Shown here: positions 6,155-13,470 of the stretch, piece after piece | How the letters are laid out: each line of letters starts with the position of its first letter | Position numbering within the stretch: position 1 is the stretch's first letter | From: a virus | Direction: 5' to 3' (one strand) | DNA length: 42,664 bases | Virus record (IMG/VR): IMGVR_UViG_3300025164_001626 | Coordinates: 1 to 42,664 of that record | Program-made: the position numbers and the translations under genes | Notes under the pieces: generated by a model | What the model was told of the DNA's origin: nothing | Databases searched by the model: none | Seen by the model: the letters and a program-made list of their open reading frames with translations, nothing else

Positions 6155-6538
6155 GTGAAAAATAAAATGGAATATTATGGAATAACTCATGGAAAGACAA
6201 CTGATGGAGAAGTGAATCGCCATAAAGGATGTAAGGAGGGGATTCACTTGTTTGATGAGGTATCTTCAAGTTGGAACCACTATCTGATCTGTGACAAATG
6301 CGGAATGGTTATAACTCTTACCAGTGTTATGAAGGGAGTCATACAATTACATACCAAGGTTCTCTTACGCTACCTTGATAAGGCGAGAAAATGCGGGGGA
6401 TTCTACAGCCCTGGCTACAAGGGAGGACATGGGTATTCGATGGAAATGTTAAAGGCTGAACTTGCAACCAGGGAGCACGTTCCCAACAAAGTTGAAGCGA
6501 AGAAAATTCGCCAAGAGAAAGCCAAAGGAAGGAAATAA
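6155..6538 (+). CDS. Hypothetical zinc-knuckle protein, 127 aa (GTG start)
   Basis: GTG 6155 is chosen because GGGAGGAAATA precedes it; an ATG at 6167 is too far from that site. Residues around 25-50 contain CKEG and CDKCG with several histidines (HKGC, WNHYLIC), a likely metal site. The C-terminus is lysine-rich (KIRQEKAKGRK). The stop and the next ATG share one base (TAATG). Confidence 0.55.
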   Translation: MKNKMEYYGITHGKTTDGEVNRHKGCKEGIHLFDEVSSSWNHYLICDKCGMVITLTSVMKGVIQLHTKVLLRYLDKARKCGGFYSPGYKGGHGYSMEMLKAELATREHVPNKVEAKKIRQEKAKGRK

Positions 6539-6873
6539 TGGAAAAATTAAAAGCACGACAAATAGAAAAAAGCACCATTGATGAAGATTACTACCAACTT
6601 CAGTGGCGCGTCCTAGATCCCACGAGCCATTACTCAAAGAAATGGACATCCCTCAACTATGACAACCAACCAAAGGAAGTGTACGAAGCAGGTTGTAGAG
6701 GATGGGATAAGTATGGATTCCCCAGTTTCTTAGATGAAGATATAGGTATGAGGTGCTTCCGTATCGTACAAAAGAGATGGAGAGGAGATCCGGAGTGCGA
6801 AGGCACGTTACTTAGATTGGTACATATAGTAAAACACATTCATGTTGAGGTTGAGCAAATAGTCCAAAATTGA
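6538..6873 (+). CDS. Hypothetical protein, 111 aa
   Basis: ATG 6538 overlaps the previous stop, with CCAAAGGAAGGAAATA upstream. Tyr/Trp-rich N-terminal half, and a helical C-terminal half with several histidines (HIVKHIHVEVEQ). No recognised domain. It is followed by a small membrane protein. Confidence 0.55.
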   Translation: MEKLKARQIEKSTIDEDYYQLQWRVLDPTSHYSKKWTSLNYDNQPKEVYEAGCRGWDKYGFPSFLDEDIGMRCFRIVQKRWRGDPECEGTLLRLVHIVKHIHVEVEQIVQN

Positions 6874-6884
6874 AAGGAGGATAC

Positions 6885-7076
6885 ATGGAACCCTTCTGGA
6901 ACATATTAAACAGATTAATGGATTATATAGGAACATTGGCAGTGGCCATATTATTTGCTATGTTGGCGTTTTCTGTAGGATACCATATTGGATTCTCATC
7001 GGGGCTAGACACCAAAGTTACTTGGGTGGGGGAGAAATACACCATGAAGGTAACTGGAAAGGCTACAAAAAGATGA
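6885..7076 (+). CDS. Small membrane protein, 63 aa
   Basis: ATG 6885 follows AAAGGAGGATAC; a TTG further 5' has no site. One clear transmembrane segment lies at about residues 17-40 (TLAVAILFAMLAFSVGYHIG). The C-terminus is basic and probably cytoplasmic. The stop overlaps the next start. It could be a holin-like or host-takeover membrane peptide, but nothing identifies it as either. Confidence 0.55.
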   Translation: MEPFWNILNRLMDYIGTLAVAILFAMLAFSVGYHIGFSSGLDTKVTWVGEKYTMKVTGKATKR

Positions 7077-7654
7077 AAGAAAACCTTATCCATCAAGAGA
7101 AATACAAAGACTTTGAAATTGAAATCTATCAAGACTTTGACCCAAGGGATCCAAGAGATGACGACAATTTAGGAACTATGGCTTGTTTTCACGGTAGATA
7201 TAAGTTGGGAGATTATCGTAATAACAGTATGTGTATTCAAGAACTCAACGATTATATCAAAAGAAAGGACATAATCTCACTCCCCCTCTACCTATACGAT
7301 CATTCCGGAATAACTATGAAAACAACTCCGTTTTCATGCCCATGGGATTCCGGACAAGTTGGTTTTATCTATGTCACTTATGAAAATATTCGAAAGAATT
7401 TTCTAAGAAAGCATATCACCAAAGTTTTAATTGAAAAAGTTTATAAACAACTAGAAGCAGAAGTAAAGGAATACAACGATTACATAATGGGAAACGTTTA
7501 TGGCTACATTATGAAAAGGGATAGGGTAGAGATTGATTCTTGTTGGGGATTCATTGGGGATTGGGATGGAAAAGAATGGGGGGCGTTGGCAGCTGCCAAG
7601 GAATTCGTTGATGGATATAAATCTTCAAAATGTTTCATAAAGGAGGGAATATGA
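7073..7654 (+). CDS. Hypothetical protein, 193 aa
   Basis: ATG 7073 overlaps the previous stop (ATGA). This is a large soluble protein with an acidic segment FDPRDPRDDDNLGTMACFHG and a middle reading MKTTPFSCPWDSGQVGFIYV. It recalls a group of phage proteins I have seen only as unannotated, often found among small zinc proteins as here. No catalytic motif can be named. Confidence 0.6.
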   Translation: MKENLIHQEKYKDFEIEIYQDFDPRDPRDDDNLGTMACFHGRYKLGDYRNNSMCIQELNDYIKRKDIISLPLYLYDHSGITMKTTPFSCPWDSGQVGFIYVTYENIRKNFLRKHITKVLIEKVYKQLEAEVKEYNDYIMGNVYGYIMKRDRVEIDSCWGFIGDWDGKEWGALAAAKEFVDGYKSSKCFIKEGI

Positions 7655-7863
7655 AAATCAAAACACTTATGAGATATGCAAGAGCATCTGCGAGATATAA
7701 GGGCCACGATATGAAAAAGTTTGTATGGCGAAGTTCTACTCGGTGCTTTTCAAAATGTAAAGTTTGTGGGGCATCTATGGAAGTAAATAGTAATACTGCC
7801 CCCAATGAAATTGATATTGGGGGGAAAGCAGTAGCAATAAATTGTGTGGGGAAGAAGAAATGA
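7651..7863 (+). CDS. Small zinc-knuckle protein, 70 aa
   Basis: ATG 7651 follows AAAGGAGGGAAT and overlaps the previous stop. A basic N-terminal half (LMRYARASARYKGHD) precedes CFSKCKVCGASM; a later Cys (INCVG) may complete the site. It resembles small phage zinc proteins of unknown role. The stop overlaps the next start. Confidence 0.55.
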   Translation: MKIKTLMRYARASARYKGHDMKKFVWRSSTRCFSKCKVCGASMEVNSNTAPNEIDIGGKAVAINCVGKKK

Positions 7864-8021
7864 AATCATATGACTACTACGCCGTTATTTATGAAGGGGA
7901 AGTATATTGTACCCATTGTCTTCCTTTCAACGTAAGCATAAACGACGATGGTGTATCTCCAATATTTGCAGATTCGGAGTGGGGTTATATTCCAACTTGT
8001 GATGTAGAGGATAAATCATGA
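7860..8021 (+). CDS. Conserved small phage protein, 53 aa
   Basis: ATG 7860 overlaps the previous stop. The pattern YAVIYEGEVYCTHCLP followed by DGVSPIFADSEWGYIPTCD resembles a short protein that recurs in many phage and mobile regions, usually with CxxC pairs at both ends. Here the second pair is reduced to one Cys. Role unknown; probably a zinc-binding protein. The stop overlaps the next start. Confidence 0.55.
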   Translation: MKSYDYYAVIYEGEVYCTHCLPFNVSINDDGVSPIFADSEWGYIPTCDVEDKS

Positions 8022-8224
8022 CAATTCTATACAAAAAAATAGAATGCCCCTATTGTGGGGTAGAACAAAGAGTTGGAGGAGACCACGGAGAAACAAAAAT
8101 AGTTCGTTGTGATAATGAAATAGAAGGATGCGATGAAGCATTCTCTATATTTATTTGGTATAAAGTTGAAATAACTACGTTCAAGATGAGTCAATTCAGA
8201 AAGTATACTGCCGATGAGGAATAG
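8018..8224 (+). CDS. Zinc-ribbon protein, 68 aa
   Basis: ATG 8018 overlaps the previous stop. CPYCGVEQ near residue 10, then RCDNEIEGCDEAF near residue 32, form a zinc ribbon resembling the start of many transcription-associated small zinc proteins (IECPYCG...). The C-terminal part is basic. No specific family recognised. Confidence 0.55.
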   Translation: MTILYKKIECPYCGVEQRVGGDHGETKIVRCDNEIEGCDEAFSIFIWYKVEITTFKMSQFRKYTADEE

Positions 8225-8230
8225 GCCAAG

Positions 8231-8251
8231 GGGTGCGAGGCCCCTCAAGAA
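8231..8251 (+). repeat. Dispersed 21-base repeat, copy 1
   Basis: GGGTGCGAGGCCCCTCAAGA plus one more A occurs here and again, identically, at 15418-15438 inside the helicase gene. In this copy it lies between genes, just before a ribosome binding site, and can form a hairpin (AGGGG with CCCCT). A 12-base relative, TGCGACGCCCCT, lies at 18652-18663 just before the tRNA. Confidence 0.6.
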
Positions 8252-8262
8252 GGAGAAAAATA

Positions 8263-8421
8263 ATGAAATTTACCATCGTTTGGGATGAAAGGAAAAGCAT
8301 TGAGGTGAAAGCAAATTCTGAAATAGAAGCGAGAGAAAAATTTGAAAACAATGGTTTTCCTTTTAGTGAAGTGGAATGCAATAGTTCTGAAATTGTAGAA
8401 GTATACAAATTCAAAATTTAA
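8263..8421 (+). CDS. Small hypothetical protein, 52 aa
   Basis: ATG 8263 follows AAGAAGGAGAAAAATA; an upstream in-frame GTG lies inside the dispersed repeat and has no site. The sequence has a beta-alpha-beta look (FTIVWDERKSIEVKA, EIEAREKFENN, EIVEVYKFKI), common in small phage proteins of unknown function. Confidence 0.5.
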   Translation: MKFTIVWDERKSIEVKANSEIEAREKFENNGFPFSEVECNSSEIVEVYKFKI

Positions 8422-8435
8422 TAAGGGGGGCCTTC

Positions 8436-8759
8436 ATGCCAGAAATCGCTGTTCCTAAGATTTACGGCCAACCGGAAAAGAAATTCAAGGTATCCGTTCC
8501 CAAATCCAGATTGGTGACGATGGGGGAATGGAATGAACCAAGAAGGTTAGAAAACATGCCCATTGCCATTTACAGTGAGAATGGGGAATTGAAGGAGGTT
8601 GTCACTCGTACAGGTAGGCCCGTGTCTCCGGGGGCTGATCAATGGGCTTTCAAGTACCGAGGGGAATGGTATACCACTGTCTTGGACCCCGTATTCAGAT
8701 GTGGGTTACATAAGATTGGAAATCAGAAGCCGATGAAAAGGGGAGGGAGCCATGCCTGA
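8436..8759 (+). CDS. Hypothetical protein, 107 aa
   Basis: ATG 8436 follows AATAAGGGGGGCCTTC. Mixed charged protein with many prolines and a YRGEWYTTVLD strand; basic C-terminus (KPMKRGG). No motif recognised. Its end overlaps the next start by 8 bases. Confidence 0.55.
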   Translation: MPEIAVPKIYGQPEKKFKVSVPKSRLVTMGEWNEPRRLENMPIAIYSENGELKEVVTRTGRPVSPGADQWAFKYRGEWYTTVLDPVFRCGLHKIGNQKPMKRGGSHA

Positions 8760-8937
8760 ACATCCTACGAATGTTTGTAAAGGTTGTGGCTTTCAATACA
8801 ACTTTCGAGATTCCAGTATGGAAATTGCTGGATACTGTACTCAGGGGTGCGTAAGATCCCAAGCCAGACGATTGGGGTGGAAAGAAAAAAGTGGAATAAC
8901 TATTTATCAATTTATGAAGGAGAAAAATAATGCTTGA
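8752..8937 (+). CDS. Small zinc-binding protein, 61 aa
   Basis: ATG 8752 follows GGGGAGGGAGCC. NVCKGCGFQ at about residues 8-14 and GYCTQGCVRSQARR at about residues 28-41 make a zinc knuckle followed by a basic helix, suggesting DNA or RNA binding. Ends overlapping the SLOG-type gene. Specific role unknown. Confidence 0.55.
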   Translation: MPEHPTNVCKGCGFQYNFRDSSMEIAGYCTQGCVRSQARRLGWKEKSGITIYQFMKEKNNA

Positions 8938-9412
8938 AAAAGTAATCAGCGGGGGGCAGCAAGGAGTAGACCGAGCAGCATTAGATTGTGCAATTTTCCT
9001 CGGAATCCCCCATGGAGGGTGGTGCCCAAAGGGGAGAACGGCAAAGGATGGGGTTATTCCTGCTAAATATAGATTACAGGAAACTGTTTCTGCTACCTAT
9101 CCTCCACGAACCAGATTTAATATTGAGGATTCTGATGGTACTTTAATTTATACAGATGGGAAATATTCAAGGGGAACCGAATTAACTTTGAAAATCCTCA
9201 AAGAATGGAATAAGCCATATATAGTGGTTCCTTATAATGAAGCATTTCCCAAAGGGATGCCCCTACCGTTCACTTCCGCTAAGGATTGGATTCTTGCCAA
9301 AGGAATTCATATTCTGAACGTGGCTGGACCTAGTGAATATAAACATGAAGGAATTTATAGGGAAGCGTATAACTTTCTGATTGAATTATTCCGAGAAGTA
9401 GGGAGGAAATAA
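8930..9412 (+). CDS. Putative molybdenum-carrier-type SLOG-fold protein, 160 aa
   Basis: ATG 8930 follows AAGGAGAAAAATA. The N-terminus reads ISGGQQGVDRAALDCA and GGWCPKGRTAKDG, the signature of the putative molybdenum carrier family (Pfam MoCo_carrier), a branch of the SLOG/Rossmann nucleotide-binding superfamily; 160 aa is normal length. SLOG proteins bind nucleotides or nucleotide-derived signals, and some act in defence or counter-defence. The molybdenum role was proposed for homologues and is unproven for phage versions. It sits two genes upstream of the ArdC-like protein, so a role in modified-nucleotide or anti-defence biology is possible. Confidence 0.8.
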   Translation: MLEKVISGGQQGVDRAALDCAIFLGIPHGGWCPKGRTAKDGVIPAKYRLQETVSATYPPRTRFNIEDSDGTLIYTDGKYSRGTELTLKILKEWNKPYIVVPYNEAFPKGMPLPFTSAKDWILAKGIHILNVAGPSEYKHEGIYREAYNFLIELFREVGRK

Positions 9413-9585
9413 TGGACATAGAAGAAACTGATATTGAAGTGTTGAAGGCGGCCGGTAGGATGTGGGACAATATCATAGCCAAAATCTCTGGTGGGGAAGG
9501 ACATTATGAGAAAGAAAAGAAATCTTGCCAAGAGATGGGAATGACATATCAAGAGATGAAAGGAGAAGAAAATGCATGTAAATGA
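9412..9585 (+). CDS. Small acidic protein, 57 aa
   Basis: ATG 9412 shares its A with the previous stop and follows GGGAGGAAATA. It is helical and acidic (MDIEETDIEVLKAAGRMWDN) and ends inside the next gene's first codons (14-base overlap), typical of coupled translation. No family recognised. Confidence 0.5.
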   Translation: MDIEETDIEVLKAAGRMWDNIIAKISGGEGHYEKEKKSCQEMGMTYQEMKGEENACK

Positions 9586-10447
9586 AATTATCACTAAAAA
9601 AATTATAGATCAACTGGAAAAGGGGGTAGTGCCCTGGCATAAACCATGGAAAGTTTCATTTCCCAAGAATTTGGTCAGCAAGAAAGAATACAGAGGAATC
9701 AACGTTATTCTTTTGACGATGGAGGGGAGAGAGAGTCCCTACTGGCTGACGTTTAAGCAATCGAAGGATTTAGGTGGAAATGTAAAGAAGGGTGCCACTG
9801 GAGCGATTGTGTGTTACTTCAAGAGTTTAGAATACCTGGATGAGAATAGCAAAGACGGATTGAAAATAGTTCCTCTACTCAGATTTTACAAAGTATTTAA
9901 CACAGATGATTGCGAAGGGATTGAAAACAAGATTCCTCCAACGGTGAGCAGAATTATCAACAGAATTGAGGAATGTGAAAAGGTGGTAGAGAGTTACACA
10001 GATAAACCTGAAATATTTGGATCAGACCATGCAGCGTATGCCCCTCGCTCAGATGTAGTATATATGCCCGATATGAAAACGTTCGAATCTTCTGAAGCAT
10101 ATTACCAAGTTCTCTTTCATGAATTCGTTCACTCCACGGGGAATCCAAAGAGGGCCAACAGAGATGGATTTGATCGAGATACTTTTCCATCATTTGGATC
10201 GCCAGATTACAGCAAAGAGGAATTAATTGCAGAGATAGGATCAACTTTCCTTTACAGCAATGTGGGACTGGAATCCACGTTTGAGAATTCAGTTGCTTAT
10301 ATTCAAAGTTGGATGAAACGGTTGAAGGAGGAACCAAGTTTGGTAATATCTGCAGCAAGTAAAGCGCAGAAGGCATTTGAATACATTCTCAAGATTTCCG
10401 AGAACAGGGTGCGCGAGACCGCTGAGAAAAAGGAGGGGGTGGCGTAA
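9572..10447 (+). CDS. ArdC-like anti-restriction / zincin metalloprotease-like protein, 291 aa
   Basis: ATG 9572 follows AAAGGAGAAGAAA. Residues 1-130 form the N-terminal ssDNA-binding-type domain of ArdC (IITKKIIDQLEKGVVPWHKPW; NVKKGATGAIVCYFK). A zincin domain follows with HEFVH at 183-187 (H183, E184, H187) and the downstream acidic ligand in KEELIAEIGS (E217 or E221). Length fits the family. ArdC proteins of plasmids and phages protect incoming DNA from restriction; the zinc site is intact here. It would act early after DNA entry, in keeping with an early-region gene. Confidence 0.88.
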   Translation: MHVNEIITKKIIDQLEKGVVPWHKPWKVSFPKNLVSKKEYRGINVILLTMEGRESPYWLTFKQSKDLGGNVKKGATGAIVCYFKSLEYLDENSKDGLKIVPLLRFYKVFNTDDCEGIENKIPPTVSRIINRIEECEKVVESYTDKPEIFGSDHAAYAPRSDVVYMPDMKTFESSEAYYQVLFHEFVHSTGNPKRANRDGFDRDTFPSFGSPDYSKEELIAEIGSTFLYSNVGLESTFENSVAYIQSWMKRLKEEPSLVISAASKAQKAFEYILKISENRVRETAEKKEGVA

Positions 10448-10639
10448 ATGACTGAAAATAAATTAGTCGATTTTTTGTACATTTTGCTACGTGATGATAT
10501 TACAGCGGGCAGAATAGAGCAAATTTTAAGAGATCATATTGAGAAGTCAAGGGGAAAGACATCAGAATTTTGCAATCCTTATATACATGCATACTCCGTA
10601 GAATTAGCAAGACGAATTCAAGAGCAGGAGGTGGCATAA
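10448..10639 (+). CDS. Helical hypothetical protein, 63 aa
   Basis: ATG 10448 directly follows the ArdC stop with AAGGAGGGGGTGGCG upstream. Mostly helical (LVDFLYILLRDDITAGRIEQIL, HAYSVELARRIQEQE). This pattern is similar to short helical phage proteins of unknown role. One-base overlap with the next gene. Confidence 0.55.
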   Translation: MTENKLVDFLYILLRDDITAGRIEQILRDHIEKSRGKTSEFCNPYIHAYSVELARRIQEQEVA

Positions 10640-10881
10640 TGTTGAAAGAAGAAAGGATTCTCAGGCAAAGTACAATGGTATGTGCCAAACCTTGTAATCA
10701 TTGTAGGAATATATCAAAGGAAATAAATGCCTTGGTCGATGCAGTAGAAGACAGATGTGCAGAAATTATAAGGAAATGTAAAGGAATTCCCTTTGGTAGA
10801 ATCGACACCGGAGGAAGAAAATGGATTTATGCTCAGTCTGATTTAGTGGCGGCAGCTATTCAAACAAAGAGGAAAAAATAA
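10639..10881 (+). CDS. Hypothetical protein, 80 aa
   Basis: ATG 10639 follows GCAGGAGGTGGCATA, overlapping the previous stop. It has CAKPCNHC at about residues 15-22 and a later CKG, giving a possible zinc site, and a helical middle (ISKEINALVDAVEDRCAEIIRKC). No family recognised. Confidence 0.5.
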   Translation: MLKEERILRQSTMVCAKPCNHCRNISKEINALVDAVEDRCAEIIRKCKGIPFGRIDTGGRKWIYAQSDLVAAAIQTKRKK

Positions 10882-11072
10882 TGGATAAAATAAGACCGTC
10901 CCATAGAATATTTTGCTTTAGGTGGGAATGTACCAATTGCAAATACATAGTAGGATTTCTTCCTAATGATTTAGAACTTCCTTGCCCAAGATGCGATAAG
11001 GGGAAGGCAAAAGATTTCATATCTTTGGGATATGGACCACTTGAGAAGGAGGAAGAAAGTGATTCAAGTTAA
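10881..11072 (+). CDS. Zinc-ribbon protein, 63 aa
   Basis: ATG 10881 overlaps the previous stop, with AAAGAGGAAAAAATA upstream. CTNCKYIVGF at about residue 17 and LPCPRCDKG at about residue 34 form a compact zinc ribbon; the tail is acidic (EKEEESDSS). Probably nucleic-acid or protein binding. Ends overlapping the next GTG start by 14 bases. Confidence 0.55.
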   Translation: MDKIRPSHRIFCFRWECTNCKYIVGFLPNDLELPCPRCDKGKAKDFISLGYGPLEKEEESDSS

Positions 11073-11241
11073 AGCATACAAAAAAGACAGAAAAAGAAAA
11101 TATTGGATTACCTTGGTAACAGGCTCTAACAGAACCCATTTGAGTACAATGGAGGCCGTTAGATTAATGACAGAGTTAAACCTAACTCTCACACTTGATA
11201 GGTCAGAAAGAATAAAAGCATTGAAAGGAAAAAAGAAATGA
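11059..11241 (+). CDS. Basic hypothetical protein, 60 aa (GTG start)
   Basis: GTG 11059 is chosen for the AGAAGGAGGAAGAAA site. The protein is very basic at both ends (KAYKKDRKRKYW, ERIKALKGKKK) with a helix (TMEAVRLMTELNLTL). Likely a nucleic-acid binder. The stop overlaps the next start. Confidence 0.5.
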   Translation: MIQVKAYKKDRKRKYWITLVTGSNRTHLSTMEAVRLMTELNLTLTLDRSERIKALKGKKK

Positions 11242-11432
11242 TAGAAATTAAAATTGAAACAAATAACGATGTTTTCAAATCTAATTATTCTCAAGCTGTA
11301 AATTATGTAATTATGCAAGTTCAAAATATAGCTGATAGAATTGACCATAAAAAAATAACAATTCCGGTAGCATTTAAACTTTGGGATGAGAATGGAAATT
11401 CAATTGGATGGGCAAAGTTTGATAACAAATAA
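11238..11432 (+). CDS. Hypothetical protein, 64 aa
   Basis: ATG 11238 overlaps the previous stop. Beta strand (EIKIETNNDVF), helix (SQAVNYVIMQVQNIADRI), then strands ending FKLWDENGNSIGWAKF. A compact alpha/beta protein of a type frequent in phage early regions; unknown role. Confidence 0.55.
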   Translation: MIEIKIETNNDVFKSNYSQAVNYVIMQVQNIADRIDHKKITIPVAFKLWDENGNSIGWAKFDNK

Positions 11433-11442
11433 AGGAGGGACC

Positions 11443-11925
11443 ATGGTAAATCATTATGGAGTTCAAGTAGATGTAGACAAACTAATTACAGGGGTATTTC
11501 AAATGAACAATTTAGAATTCATCGACGAAGATGCTTGGGCAGGAATTGATATGGCAATGGAAGAACATCTAGAAACTTGCGAAGATTACAAAGAAAAGGG
11601 GTACTGTAATTGCGGTCAAGTAGATGCAGATACCCATTTAATAGGATTTACCAAAGACGATCAGGGATTCTTCAACCCTGATAAGGAATCAGAATATTCT
11701 GCTATCGTTAGATGGGATAGCAATGTTGTCCAAGTAATCCGATCCAATTGGGGAATTCGTTGTGCTCTCTGTTCCCCTTGCTATCCCGGTCAGGGGGATG
11801 GAGATACCCCAGGAGAATATTTAGCATACTCCGTACCGCCTGATGTGGTGGGGGATCACGGGAATCAAGAATTGAAGAAAAGAATATTTCTGGTAGGGGA
11901 GGAGGAGAAAAATGGAAAAGATTGA
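11443..11925 (+). CDS. Conserved phage hypothetical protein, 160 aa
   Basis: ATG 11443 follows AAAGGAGGGACC. The segment YSAIVRWDSNVVQVIRSNWG followed by CALCSPCYPGQGD resembles a protein I have seen repeatedly in phage and prophage small-gene clusters. CALC and SPC plus earlier CETCED/CNCG cysteines suggest metal binding. No biochemical role known to me. The end overlaps the next gene by 14 bases. Confidence 0.6.
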   Translation: MVNHYGVQVDVDKLITGVFQMNNLEFIDEDAWAGIDMAMEEHLETCEDYKEKGYCNCGQVDADTHLIGFTKDDQGFFNPDKESEYSAIVRWDSNVVQVIRSNWGIRCALCSPCYPGQGDGDTPGEYLAYSVPPDVVGDHGNQELKKRIFLVGEEEKNGKD

Positions 11926-12154
11926 AAACATTGAAGAATTAATAGAAGAGATTGCTGAAGAAGTAGGTGGAGAGGTACGAGACAATTATAGTGGAAGGGC
12001 AATGTATGGAAGAACTTGCTATGGAATAGATTGCGATAATTTTTCCCGTTGCTTAGAAGTAGCAGGATCTAAGGGGGTATTTGGGGGCAAAGTAGATAAC
12101 ATGGGGAAAGGATGGATTGTTTACTGGCCCCAATATACCAAAAAGGAGGAATAA
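11912..12154 (+). CDS. Hypothetical protein, 80 aa
   Basis: ATG 11912 follows GGGGAGGAGGAGAAAA. Acidic N-terminal helix (ENIEELIEEIAEEVG), then RAMYGRTCYGIDCDN, resembling short phage proteins with a YG.xCxGI core. Unknown function. The next gene starts right after the stop behind AAAAGGAGGAATAA. Confidence 0.55.
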   Translation: MEKIENIEELIEEIAEEVGGEVRDNYSGRAMYGRTCYGIDCDNFSRCLEVAGSKGVFGGKVDNMGKGWIVYWPQYTKKEE

Positions 12155-12337
12155 ATGGGAGAAAAACAATGTGCGGATTGCCGAAATGAGGAGCATGAAA
12201 ACTATGACGATGATGTTCATCTCATGGCAGTACGGGACCCAAAAACTAAGAAAATTCATCGTCGTGCTTACCTATGCGGAGAGCACCGAGGGATGTATTT
12301 AGACGATGGTTGGGAATTGTTAGATAATCATTCATAA
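12155..12337 (+). CDS. Small Cys/His-rich protein, 60 aa
   Basis: ATG 12155 follows AAAAAGGAGGAATAA. CADCRNEEHEN at the start and AYLCGEHRGMY near residue 40 make a C2-CH-type zinc site. Several acidic residues lie between. This is a common small phage zinc protein layout; specific family not identified. Confidence 0.55.
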   Translation: MGEKQCADCRNEEHENYDDDVHLMAVRDPKTKKIHRRAYLCGEHRGMYLDDGWELLDNHS

Positions 12338-12349
12338 AGGAGGAATAAA

Positions 12350-12661
12350 ATGGCCATGAAACTATTAACAAAAGAAATTTTAAGCAAGTTGCCCCCTTTA
12401 TACAGTCAGGAAAATAACCCCGATCCCACCGTTTGGGTAAAATTCTTCGATCCTACAGGAAGTTGGACTTGGTATGCAACGGAGGGATCTCCAGAGGGAG
12501 AGGATTTTTACTTTTTTGGGCTAGTTCAAGGATTTGAAGATGAATTGGGAATGTTCTCTTTGAAGGAATTAACCAAGTTTAGAGGTAAGTTTGGATTAGG
12601 AATTGAAAGAGATAGATATTTCAAGCCCGTTCCATTATCCCAATTGAAAAGGAGGAATTAA
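12350..12661 (+). CDS. DUF2958 family protein, 103 aa
   Basis: ATG 12350 follows AAAGGAGGAATAAA. The sequence MKLLTKEILSKLPPLYSQEN, then VWVKFFDPTGSWTWYATEGS and GFEDELGMFSLKEL, matches the conserved layout of DUF2958, a family carried by plasmids, integrative elements and phages. Full length. No biochemical activity is known; ArdC-type and DUF2958 genes often occur in the same mobile-element clusters, as here. Confidence 0.8.
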   Translation: MAMKLLTKEILSKLPPLYSQENNPDPTVWVKFFDPTGSWTWYATEGSPEGEDFYFFGLVQGFEDELGMFSLKELTKFRGKFGLGIERDRYFKPVPLSQLKRRN

Positions 12662-12662
12662 A

Positions 12663-12962
12663 ATGAGCATAACATTTAGGATTAACAAAAAAGAATTGAC
12701 GCTCGTGGAAAAAATAGCCCACCGAGCGGTTAAAATGGCCGATAGCGGGGGATGGCAATATGGAGAAAGGGATGCCCAAATGGATATAACTGCTTGTCAT
12801 TGTAATGAAAATCCTTTGATGCTAAAAGAACTTTTAGATGCTGATGATTTTAATTTCGCCCACGATGTATTCGGCATCCGGAAAAACCTCGATCGCAATA
12901 CCGGAAAGTTGTTAAATTTCTTTTTACCACGCTATTCAATCAAGAAAGGAGAAAAAGCATGA
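12663..12962 (+). CDS. Conserved phage protein (possibly DUF6874-like), 99 aa
   Basis: ATG 12663 follows AAAAGGAGGAATTAAA. The core ERDAQMDITACHCN followed by LLDADDFNFAHDVFGIRKNL is a pattern I associate with a widespread short phage protein family (I think DUF6874, not certain). Mostly helical, with no known activity. The stop overlaps the next start. Confidence 0.6.
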   Translation: MSITFRINKKELTLVEKIAHRAVKMADSGGWQYGERDAQMDITACHCNENPLMLKELLDADDFNFAHDVFGIRKNLDRNTGKLLNFFLPRYSIKKGEKA

Positions 12963-13318
12963 AAAAATGGGAATGCAAAAATTGTAGTAGAGTATTTGAA
13001 AAAGAGGATGAAGTAGTAATTGCCAGATGCCCCAACTGTAAGCAAACAAAAACCAAGAAGGTTAGTTTGACTCCTACAAAGGCTTATATCAAAGCCTTCA
13101 TTCTGTACGAATCCGTCAAATGTCGGGAATGCGGTAGAAAGTTGAAAAGTGAGAAATCCATTAAGAGAGGATTTGGGCCAACTTGCGGAGCGTACTACGC
13201 TGAGAAATGGTTTGATAATCATCCTACTGAACTGGGGGACCGCGCCAAGAAAAAATGGACTTCAGAGGAAGTGGAATCCTTAATCAAGTTTGCTACTACC
13301 AGAAAGGAAAGCAAATGA
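12959..13318 (+). CDS. Two-part zinc-finger protein (zinc ribbon + DUF6011-type), 119 aa
   Basis: ATG 12959 overlaps the previous stop and follows AAAGGAGAAAAAGC. Residues 5-27 hold CKNC and CPNC (zinc ribbon). Residues about 55-76 read CRECGRKLKSEKSIKRGFGP followed by TC, the CxxCGR.L....S...GFGPxC pattern of DUF6011-type zinc fingers found across phages and mobile elements. The C-terminal tail is helical and basic. Likely DNA- or protein-binding. Confidence 0.7.
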   Translation: MKKWECKNCSRVFEKEDEVVIARCPNCKQTKTKKVSLTPTKAYIKAFILYESVKCRECGRKLKSEKSIKRGFGPTCGAYYAEKWFDNHPTELGDRAKKKWTSEEVESLIKFATTRKESK

Positions 13319-13461
13319 AAAACATAGAATTGGCTTATATGCAAATAAGTGCCAAGCCTGGAACTAATATAGGGGAATGTTTCCAAGAGGCTCTCATTTT
13401 GGCAACTACCGAATGGAGGAACGTTAGATTAATGCATAATAGCAAAATGTATTATATATAA
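13315..13461 (+). CDS. Hypothetical protein, 5' part of an interrupted gene, 48 aa
   Basis: ATG 13315 overlaps the previous stop, after GAAAGGAAAGCAA. The frame ends at TAA 13459-13461, but the same frame continues sensibly with PNDLIGAIKDKGEIQEE. Short phage proteins with an ECFQEA...WRNVRLMHNSKMYYI-like core usually continue into such a tail. I infer that an AAA or CAA codon became TAA, so this is likely a truncated product. Confidence 0.5.
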   Translation: MKNIELAYMQISAKPGTNIGECFQEALILATTEWRNVRLMHNSKMYYI

Positions 13462-13470
13462 CCAAATGAT

